From JBBRHF01 sp038223055 (GTDB lineage: Bacteria; Actinomycetota; Actinomycetes; JACCUZ01), in the NCBI GenBank assembly GCA_038223055.1, contig JBBRHF010000159.1, forward strand, positions 1-10,079: DNA of 10,079 bases, given 5' to 3'. The translations under genes were made by a program, and so were the position numbers. The notes beneath the pieces were generated by a model. That model was not told where the DNA came from and did not search any database. It saw only the letters and a list, made by a program, of their open reading frames with translations. Shown here piece by piece: positions 1 to 6,098 of the stretch. Every line of letters starts with the position of its first letter. The first letter of the stretch is position 1.

Positions 1-851
1 GCAACCTCGATCTTGTCGACCAGCGGCTTGCGCCCCGAATCCGGGTCGGTCGCCGGGTCGTAGTTGGGGTTGCGGACCAGGGTCAGGTTCTTGCCCAGGT
101 TGTTGGTCTGGAACATGTACGGCCCGGAGGAGATGACGTGCTCCTTGTATTTCGTGCCGGTGTCCTTGGCCCGCGGCACCGGGATCGTCGCCGGCAGCTG
201 CGCGAAGTAGTCGAAGCCGGAGAACGGCTTGTTGAGGTGGAAGATGATCGTCTGGTCATCCGGCGTGTCGATGGCCTTCAGCCCGAGCTTGTCCGGCGTG
301 GCGTCCTTGTAGGGGCTGGTGTAGCCCTGCAGGTCGAGGAAGTCGTTGAGATAGGTGGGACCCTGGGTGAACGTGGCCTTGTCCAGGGACCGCTCGACGG
401 CGTACTTCACGTCCTTGGACGTGATGACAGAGCCGTCCTCGAACTTCACGCCCTTGCGCAGCGTGTAGGTCCACGTCTTCGCGTCGTCGCTGGGCTTGCC
501 CAGCGACTCGGCGAGGTCGGGCACGAGAGTCGGCTTGCCGACGCCGGACTTGAACACGACCAGGCTGCGGCCGTAGTTGCGGATGAAGTTCCACGAGTAG
601 CCGTAGTAGGTGTCCGCCGGGTCCAAGGAGTCGAAGTCGCCGCCGTGCGCGAAGCGCAAGGTGCCGCCCTTGGCCGTGGAGGCGTTGAAGACCTTGCCGA
701 CTCCGGCGTTCGCGACGGCCTTGGTCCCGCCGCCTCCGCCGCTGGCCTTGTCGGTGCTCTTGCCGCCTCCGGAGCCTCCGCCGCAGGCCGCAAGGCCCAT
801 GGCGAGCGCCGCACCGGCTGCGATCGTCGCCATCGTGGGAGTTCTCTTCAT
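1..851 (-). CDS. Second oligopeptide-binding lipoprotein (SBP_bac_5 family), N-terminal part, runs off the left edge
   Basis: This is the extracellular solute-binding lipoprotein of a peptide-type ABC importer, expected to capture peptides and deliver them to the permeases. Only 283 codons are in the window; family members are usually about 500-600 residues, so roughly half is missing beyond position 1. The ATG at 851 has a GAGGTG ribosome site (861-866) nine bases upstream. Residues 1-23 form a lipoprotein signal: Lys-Arg, a hydrophobic stretch, then the lipobox LAAC with the lipidated Cys23. A Gly/Ser/Lys-rich linker follows to about residue 45. The SBP_bac_5 fold starts near residue 62 (KGGTLRFA, then DSLDPADTY), and includes the typical TLRKGVKFEDG (130-140) and SSGPYMF (241-247). 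It follows the second DppC-type permease by 66 bases, so it probably belongs to the same operon. Substrate cannot be inferred. Confidence 0.93.
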   Translation of the reverse strand, partial: MKRTPTMATIAAGAALAMGLAACGGGSGGGKSTDKASGGGGGTKAVANAGVGKVFNASTAKGGTLRFAHGGDFDSLDPADTYYGYSWNFIRNYGRSLVVFKSGVGKPTLVPDLAESLGKPSDDAKTWTYTLRKGVKFEDGSVITSKDVKYAVERSLDKATFTQGPTYLNDFLDLQGYTSPYKDATPDKLGLKAIDTPDDQTIIFHLNKPFSGFDYFAQLPATIPVPRAKDTGTKYKEHVISSGPYMFQTNNLGKNLTLVRNPNYDPATDPDSGRKPLVDKIEV

Positions 852-917
852 CTGGGTATGCACCTCTGCTTCTTCTCTTGTGGAGCGGGTGTGTTGGTGT
901 CCCTCGCGGGCGGCGGG

Positions 918-1910
918 TTACCGCGATCGGGGGTCGAGCGCGTCGCGCAGGCCGTCGCCGAGAAGGTTGAACGCCAGCACGGTCACGAAGATGGCCACGC
1001 CGGGCGGGATCAGGAAGGCAGGGTCCACCTGGTACCAGTGCGTGGCGTCGGACAGCATGCCACCCCAGGTCGACCGGGGCGGTCGGACGCCGACCCCGAG
1101 GAACGACAGCGCCGCCTCGAACAGGATGTTGGTCGGGATCAGCAACGTGGAGTAGACCAGGATCGGCGCGACCAGGTTGGGCAGCAACTCGCGGTAGAGG
1201 ATGTGGGGTCGCCGTGCGCCCATGCTCCGGGCCGCGTCGACGAACTCCCGCTCGCGCAGCGAGAGCGTCTGCCCGCGGATCACCCGCCCGATGTAGGGCC
1301 AGTTGAAGAACCCGATGATGAACACGATCAGAGAGACCCGAAGGGCGTCGCCGCTGAGCCCGAAGCCCCGGTCCGGCACTACACCCGCGAGCGCGATCGC
1401 GAACAGCAGGAGGGGAAACGCCAGGAAGATGTCCATCAACCGGCTGATGATCGTGTCGACCCAGCCGCCGAAGAACCCGGCGACGACCCCCATGACGGTG
1501 CCGATCACGACGGAGAGCAGCGTCGCAAGGAACGCGATGAGCAGCGAGATCTGCGAGCCGTAGACGATGCGGCTGAACAGGTCACGTCCGTTGACCGGCT
1601 CGACACCGAACAGGAAGTCCCCGCTGATGCCGCCGTAGGACCCGATCGGGACCTGGGTGTCGGGGTTGATCTCCTTGTAGTGGAACTCGTTCGGCGGGTG
1701 GCCGAGGGCCCTGACCACCAGCGGGGCGAAGACCGCCATCAGGACGAGGCACACAACCACCACGGCGCCCGCGATGGCGACCTTGTCGCGTTTGAGCCGC
1801 ATCCAGGCGATCTGCCCGAGCGAGCGGCCCTCGATGGTAGCGACGCCCTCGAGCACCGCCTCGGGGGCCGCAGTGGTGTCCGACCCGGAGACCTCGAGCG
1901 GTGCGGTCAT
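918..1910 (-). CDS. Second DppC/OppC-type peptide ABC transporter permease
   Basis: An inner-membrane channel subunit of a dipeptide/oligopeptide ABC importer, 330 residues. The ATG at 1910 is chosen because it lies just after the upstream ATPase stop (1916), leaving a five-base gap. Upstream in-frame sequence overlaps the ATPase gene and looks like shadow coding; an AGGA lies about 15 bases upstream, a weak ribosome site consistent with coupling. Residues 1-30 are a soluble tail, followed by an OppC_N-like segment (LGQIAWMRLKRDK) and TM1 at about 44-66. The BPD_transp_1 core has further membrane segments at roughly 118-145, 153-177, 190-208, 248-270 and 298-317. The EAA loop that docks on the ATPases is at 222-249 (EFVDAARSMGA... 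LLPN). It is distinct from the other DppC-type permease at 4031-5008: the loop after TM1 has a different sequence and is longer (HPPNEFHYKEINP...). A second C-type subunit after the ATPases suggests a second channel paired with the SBP gene that follows. Confidence 0.94.
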   Translation of the reverse strand: MTAPLEVSGSDTTAAPEAVLEGVATIEGRSLGQIAWMRLKRDKVAIAGAVVVVCLVLMAVFAPLVVRALGHPPNEFHYKEINPDTQVPIGSYGGISGDFLFGVEPVNGRDLFSRIVYGSQISLLIAFLATLLSVVIGTVMGVVAGFFGGWVDTIISRLMDIFLAFPLLLFAIALAGVVPDRGFGLSGDALRVSLIVFIIGFFNWPYIGRVIRGQTLSLREREFVDAARSMGARRPHILYRELLPNLVAPILVYSTLLIPTNILFEAALSFLGVGVRPPRSTWGGMLSDATHWYQVDPAFLIPPGVAIFVTVLAFNLLGDGLRDALDPRSR

Positions 1911-1915
1911 CGTGG

Positions 1916-2998
1916 TCAGGCCAGGTCCTGGGTCAGGCCGTCCTGAGTCGCAGCGGCAGGGGGCAGCGCAACGTCCTCCGGGGTGAGCGTCTCGACGATC
2001 TGGGTCTGCTCGGCGAAGTGGCAGGCGCTCGGGTGGGAGATGCCCGGACGGATGGTGAGCAGGGGCTCCTCGGAAGAGCAAATGTCCTGCACCTTCCAGC
2101 AGCGGGTGCGGAACCTGCAGCCCGAGGGCGGGTTGGCCGGGCTGGGTACGTCGCCCTGCAACACGATCTGGGCCTTGCTCGCCCGCTGGGCCGGATCGGG
2201 GATCGGCACCGCCGAGAGCAGCGCCTGGGTGTAGGGGTGCGAGGGGGCGCCGTAGATCTGGCTCTCGTCGCCGATCTCGACGATCTTGCCGAGGTACATC
2301 ACCGCGACCCGGTCGGAGATGTGGCGCACGACGGACAGGTCGTGGGCGATGAACATGTAGGACAGGTCGAACTCGGACTGCAGGCTCTCGAACAGGTTGA
2401 TGACCTGGGCCTGGACCGACACGTCCAGCGCGGACACGGGCTCGTCGCAGATGATGACCTCGGGGCGCAGCGCCAGTCCGCGCGCGATGCCGATGCGCTG
2501 GCGCTGGCCGCCGGAGAACTGGTGCGGGTAGCGATTGATGTGCTCGGGGCTCAGGCCCACCACCTCGAGCAGTTCCTGCACCTTGCGCCGCCGGTCCTTG
2601 CGCGGCGCCACCTCGGGGTGGATGTCGAAGGGCTCCCCGACGATGTCGCCGACCGTCATCCGCGGGTTGAGCGAGGAGTAGGGGTCCTGGAAGACGATCT
2701 GGATGTTGCGGCGCATGGCCTTGAAGGCCTTGCCCTTGAGCGAGTAGATGTCCTGGCCCTTGAACTTCACCTGTCCGGCCGTCGGGCGCTCGAGCACCAT
2801 GAGCAGCTTGGCCAGCGTCGACTTGCCGCAGCCGGACTCGCCGACGACCCCGAGCGTCTCGCCCTTGTGCAGGTCAAAACTCACCCCGTCGACCGCCTTG
2901 ACGGCGCCGACCTGGCGCTGGAAGACGATGCCCTGGGTGAGCGGGAAGTGCTTGACCAGGTCGCGCACTTCCAGGACGGATTCAGCGGAAGGACCCAT
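1916..2998 (-). CDS. DppF/OppF-type peptide ABC transporter ATP-binding protein
   Basis: Cytoplasmic ATPase that with the DppD-type partner powers peptide import; 360 residues. The ATG at 2998 is preceded by a near-perfect AAGGAGG six bases upstream, inside the end of the previous gene, so the start is well supported; the reading frame stays open to 3094 but that part is dppD-overlap shadow. Motifs: Walker A GESGCGKS 53-60, Q-loop Gln104, signature FSGGQRQR 161-168, Walker B VIICDEP 181-187, H-loop His219. The oligo_HPY C-terminal domain has the HPYT motif (254-257) and four cysteines, Cys294, Cys300, Cys307 and Cys326, matching the arrangement known to bind a [4Fe-4S] cluster in some family members. 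It overlaps the DppD-type gene by 17 bases and is followed five bases later by the second DppC-type permease. The roughly 33-residue tail after Cys326 is less conserved. Confidence 0.96.
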   Translation of the reverse strand: MGPSAESVLEVRDLVKHFPLTQGIVFQRQVGAVKAVDGVSFDLHKGETLGVVGESGCGKSTLAKLLMVLERPTAGQVKFKGQDIYSLKGKAFKAMRRNIQIVFQDPYSSLNPRMTVGDIVGEPFDIHPEVAPRKDRRRKVQELLEVVGLSPEHINRYPHQFSGGQRQRIGIARGLALRPEVIICDEPVSALDVSVQAQVINLFESLQSEFDLSYMFIAHDLSVVRHISDRVAVMYLGKIVEIGDESQIYGAPSHPYTQALLSAVPIPDPAQRASKAQIVLQGDVPSPANPPSGCRFRTRCWKVQDICSSEEPLLTIRPGISHPSACHFAEQTQIVETLTPEDVALPPAAATQDGLTQDLA

Positions 2999-4019
2999 CA
3001 CGGACCTCCTTCCAGAAGTGGCAGGCGCTCGTGTGGCTGGCGTCGACCTGGTAGGGCGGCTGGGGTTCTTTCTCCCGGCAGATGTCCTGGACATAGGGGC
3101 AGCGCGGATTGAACGGGCAGCCCGGGGGCACCGACATCAGGTTGGGCGGCAGGCCCTTGATGGCGGACAGCTCCTGGCCCTTCATGTCCACCCGGGGGAT
3201 CGAGGCGAGCAGGCCCTCGGTGTAGGGGTGGGCGGGGCGGGCGTAGATGTCGTGGACGTCGGCGCTCTCCACGATGCGCCCGGCATACATCACGGCGATG
3301 CGGTCGGCGACGTCGGCGACGACGCCGAGGTCGTGGGTGATCAGGATCAGGCCCATGTTGCGCTCGCGCTGAAGCTCCTTGAGCAGCTGCATGATCTGGG
3401 CCTGCACGGTGACGTCGAGGGCTGTGGTCGGCTCGTCCGCGATGAGCACATCCGGGTCCAGCGCGATCGCCATCGCGATCATGATGCGCTGGCGCATGCC
3501 GCCGGAAAACTGGTGCGGGTAGTCGCGCACCCGCTCCCTGGCCGCCGGGATGTTGACCAGCTCCATCAGCTCGACCGCCTTGGCCATGGCCGCCTTCTTG
3601 CCCATGCCCTTGTGCACCCGGAACATCTCGGCGATCTGCCAGCCCACCGAGAACACCGGGTTGAGCGAGGACAGGGCGTCCTGGAAGATCATCGCGATGT
3701 TGGTGCCGCGGTAGCCGCGGCGCTGGGACTCGGACATGGCCAGCAGGTCCTCGCCGCGGAACCGCACGGCCCCCTGGGTGACGTAGCCCGGCGGGGTGTC
3801 CAGGATGCCCATGATCGCCTGGGCGGTCACCGACTTGCCCGATCCGGACTCGCCGAGGACGGCGAGGGTCTCGCCCTCCCGCAGGGAGTAGCTCACGCCG
3901 TTGACCGCCCGGGCGATGCCGTCGCGGGTGCGGAACTCGACGTGCAGGTTGTCGACGTCGAGCAGGGGCGTGCCCCACGGCTCGGGTGACCCGGGCTTGG
4001 ACGTGTCGAGAAGGGTCAC
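2982..4019 (-). CDS. DppD/OppD-type peptide ABC transporter ATP-binding protein
   Basis: The second cytoplasmic ATPase of the importer, 345 residues, usual length for DppD. The start is a GTG at 4019; a GAGG (4028-4031) sits eight bases upstream and overlaps the TAG stop of the preceding permease, which indicates coupled translation. Motifs: Walker A GESGSGKS 56-63, Q-loop Gln113, signature FSGGMRQR 171-178 (Met where DppF-type has Gln, common in DppD/OppD), Walker B VLIADEP 191-197, D-loop ALD 200-202, H-loop His229. The oligo_HPY region has HPYT at 264-267 and cysteines at 301, 307, 314 and 333, the [4Fe-4S]-type pattern. It lies between the first DppC-type permease (11-base gap) and the DppF-type ATPase (17-base overlap). 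Confidence 0.96.
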   Translation of the reverse strand: MTLLDTSKPGSPEPWGTPLLDVDNLHVEFRTRDGIARAVNGVSYSLREGETLAVLGESGSGKSVTAQAIMGILDTPPGYVTQGAVRFRGEDLLAMSESQRRGYRGTNIAMIFQDALSSLNPVFSVGWQIAEMFRVHKGMGKKAAMAKAVELMELVNIPAARERVRDYPHQFSGGMRQRIMIAMAIALDPDVLIADEPTTALDVTVQAQIMQLLKELQRERNMGLILITHDLGVVADVADRIAVMYAGRIVESADVHDIYARPAHPYTEGLLASIPRVDMKGQELSAIKGLPPNLMSVPPGCPFNPRCPYVQDICREKEPQPPYQVDASHTSACHFWKEVRDGSFR

Positions 4020-4030
4020 GGTTCGGGCCT

Positions 4031-5008
4031 CTATCGCAGCTTGGGGTCGAGGGCGTCGCGGACGGCGTCGCCGAGCATGATGAAGGCGAGGACGGTGATC
4101 GACAGGAAGAAGCTCGGGAACAGCAGCATGTGCGGGGACACCCGGAGATACTGCGACGCGTCGTTGATCGCGATGCCCCAGGAGACGACGGGCGGCTGCA
4201 GGCCGATGCCGAGGAAGGACAAAGTGGCCTCGGCCCCGATGAAGCCGCCGAGGTTGATGGTGGACACGACGATGACCGGCTGGATGGAGTTGGGCAGCAC
4301 GTGCTTGACGATGATCCGCACCGGGCTGGCGCCGAGCGCGCGGGCCGCCTGCACGAAGTCAGCCTGCTTCACCTGGATGACCGACGAGCGCATGATCCGG
4401 GTCACGCCCGTCCAGCCGAGGATCACCAGCGCGGCCACCACCTTGAGGATGATCACCAGCTCGGGGGTCTCGACGTCGGACGGGAAGGAGGAGAGCACCA
4501 GGATCGCGCCGAGCAGGATGGGGATCGCGAAGAACACGTCGGTGAGGCGGGAGACGACCGCGTCGACCCAGCCGCCGGCGAAGCCGGCCGTCACCCCGGC
4601 CACGACGCCGACGGCCATCGTGCCCAGCGTCGAGAGCACGCCGACCAGGATCGAGGCGCGGGCGCCGTAGATCGTGCGGGTGTAGATGTCGTAGCCCTGC
4701 AGGTCGTAGCCGAACCAGCCGTCGCTCGATGGCGGCTGGCGGCTCAGCGACAGGTCGGCCTTGCCGACCGGGCGGGTGGTGAACCAGCCCGGGAACGCCG
4801 CCATGACCACCATGATCGCGATCAGCGCCGCCGAGACGAGGAAGATGGGGTTGCCCCGCAGGTCGCGCCAGGCGTCCCCCCGCAACGACCTCGGCTTCTC
4901 GCCCGCGGCCGGGAGCCCGGAGGCCCCGTCCCCGCCGGTCGGTGGCTCCGCGGCGGCCGTGGCGGTCCCGGCCGAGAAGGCGGCGTCGGCGGAGTTGACA
5001 TCACTCAT
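4031..5008 (-). CDS. DppC/OppC-type peptide ABC transporter permease (first set)
   Basis: Channel-forming membrane subunit, 325 residues, paired with the DppB-type permease immediately upstream. The ATG at 5008 has GAGGA (5015-5019) six bases upstream and overlaps the DppB-type stop by eight bases (ATGAGTGA), a classic translational coupling arrangement. Residues 1-40 are an Ala/Gly/Pro-rich, probably disordered cytoplasmic tail. TM1 is at about 55-72, with further segments near 117-143, 153-173, 184-203, 243-265 and 296-314. The EAA loop is 217-244 (DFVQAARALGA... HVLPN) and the protein ends in the family-typical DALDPKLR. It should heterodimerise with the DppB-type protein and contact the two ATPases encoded next. 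Substrate unknown beyond the peptide-type family. Confidence 0.95.
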   Translation of the reverse strand: MSDVNSADAAFSAGTATAAAEPPTGGDGASGLPAAGEKPRSLRGDAWRDLRGNPIFLVSAALIAIMVVMAAFPGWFTTRPVGKADLSLSRQPPSSDGWFGYDLQGYDIYTRTIYGARASILVGVLSTLGTMAVGVVAGVTAGFAGGWVDAVVSRLTDVFFAIPILLGAILVLSSFPSDVETPELVIILKVVAALVILGWTGVTRIMRSSVIQVKQADFVQAARALGASPVRIIVKHVLPNSIQPVIVVSTINLGGFIGAEATLSFLGIGLQPPVVSWGIAINDASQYLRVSPHMLLFPSFFLSITVLAFIMLGDAVRDALDPKLR

Positions 5009-5924
5009 AACGGATCCTCGGGTCCAGGACGGCGTAGAGCAGGTCGACGAGCAGGTTCATCAGCAAGAAGACAAGCACGAGCACGGTGACCACGCCGACG
5101 ACGATGGCGCCCTCGCGCAGCCGGATCGAGCGGAACGTGAGCCCGCCGACGCCGGGGATATTGAAGATGCCCTCGGTCACGATGGCGCCGCCGAGCAGGG
5201 TGCCGAAGTCGGCGCCGATGAAGGTGACGACCGGGATCAGCGAGTTGCGCAGCGTGTGGATGCCGATGACCCGGCGGCGAGGCAGTCCCTTGGCGATCGC
5301 CGTCCGCACGTAGTCGCCGCGCAGGTTCTCGGCGATGCTGGCTCGGGTCAGCCGGGCCACGTAGGCCAGCGACAGCGCCGCGAGAACGATCGCCGGCATC
5401 ACCAGCTGATAGAGGGTGCCGTCGCCGGCCGTGGCGGGGAAGATGCCGAACTTCACGCCCAGTGTGAGCTGGGCGACCAGCCCGATGACGAAGACCGGGA
5501 TCGAGATGACGACGAGGGTGCTGACCAGCACCAGGTTGTCGAAGAAGCCGCCGCGCCGGATGCCCGCCAGGACTCCGGCGCTGATGCCGATGGCGATCTC
5601 GATGAGGATCGCGAGAGTGGCCAGCTTCATGGTCACCGGGTAGGCGTTGGCCAGCAGCTCGGAGACCTTCACGCCGGAGAACGACTCGCCGAAGTTGCCC
5701 TGAAGCAGGTTGCTCAGGTAGCGGCCGTACTGCACCGGCAGCGAGTCGTCCAGGCCGAACTTGGCCCGTTGGGCCTTGACGTAGGCCTCCGGGCAGGGGC
5801 GGTCGCCGCACTTGCCGGCGAAGGGGTCACCCGGGAGCAGGTAGACCATCGAAAAGATGAGGAACGTCGTGCCGATCACGACGAGAACCATCTGGAGCAA
5901 CCGGCGAACTACATATCGGCCCAT
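5001..5924 (-). CDS. DppB/OppB-type peptide ABC transporter permease
   Basis: Channel-forming membrane subunit, 307 residues, the usual DppB length. The ATG at 5924 has GGAAGGAA (5931-5938) six bases upstream. The N-terminus MGRYVVRRLLQ followed by TM1 (9-30) and LLPGDPF (29-35) is diagnostic of the DppB/OppB subfamily. Other membrane segments lie near 98-122, 131-155, 172-190, 233-254 and 272-297. The EAA loop is at 208-231 (TAIAKGLP... HTLRNSLIP). The extracytoplasmic loop after TM1 holds CGDRPC (39-44), two cysteines that could form a disulfide. It is separated from the SBP gene by 174 bases containing a strong hairpin and overlaps the DppC-type gene by eight bases. Confidence 0.96.
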   Translation of the reverse strand: MGRYVVRRLLQMVLVVIGTTFLIFSMVYLLPGDPFAGKCGDRPCPEAYVKAQRAKFGLDDSLPVQYGRYLSNLLQGNFGESFSGVKVSELLANAYPVTMKLATLAILIEIAIGISAGVLAGIRRGGFFDNLVLVSTLVVISIPVFVIGLVAQLTLGVKFGIFPATAGDGTLYQLVMPAIVLAALSLAYVARLTRASIAENLRGDYVRTAIAKGLPRRRVIGIHTLRNSLIPVVTFIGADFGTLLGGAIVTEGIFNIPGVGGLTFRSIRLREGAIVVGVVTVLVLVFLLMNLLVDLLYAVLDPRIRYE

Positions 5925-6037
5925 CTGCCATTCCTTCCCGTCTGTGCGGCCAACCCGGCATCCGAGTGCGGCTCAGCATAGGTAGCGAACCCCCGCCGCA
6001 CCAGGGTTGGGTGATCACGCGAGCGTCGTCCCCACCA

Positions 6038-6080
6038 GCACGGACGGCCCGCCGGGAGGTTCGGCGGGCCGTCGTCGTGC
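6038..6080 (-). terminator. Strong hairpin between SBP1 and the permease genes; partial terminator or mRNA-stabilising element
   Basis: A perfect 12-base-pair inverted repeat (arms 6043-6054 and 6062-6073, seven-base loop) is extended by five more pairs (6038-6042 with 6076-6080) across a two-base bulge at 6074-6075. The stem is almost all G/C. It begins 18 bases after the SBP1 stop on the minus strand. No T-run follows in the direction of transcription, as is common for actinobacterial terminators. Because the genes downstream encode the partner permeases, I favour partial termination or protection of the upstream mRNA, which would make SBP1 more abundant than the membrane parts. That role is inferred. 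Confidence 0.65.
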
Positions 6081-6098
6081 CCCTGCTGTGCTGGCTGC

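Noticed and set aside
138..1946. Long plus-strand open frame (about 600 codons) opposite SBP2 and the second permease
   Set aside because: It lies antisense to two well-supported genes, its protein is low-complexity Arg/Asp/Glu/Gly/Val-rich with no recognisable domain, and such frames are expected opposite GC-rich coding sequence.
2999..3094. Extended DppF-type N-terminus from 3094
   Set aside because: The extra residues are a frame-shifted shadow of the DppD-type C-terminus (Arg/Ser/Thr/Pro-rich), while AAGGAGG sits six bases before the ATG at 2998.
1901..3989. Two plus-strand open frames of about 400 codons (1901-3112 and 2748-3989) opposite the ATPase genes
   Set aside because: Antisense shadows of the Walker-motif ATPases; His/Asp/Leu/Val-rich products without family features.
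4761..5981. Plus-strand open frame of about 400 codons opposite the permeases
   Set aside because: Composition is that of complemented membrane-protein codons; it crosses the boundary of two real genes and has no domain I can recognise.
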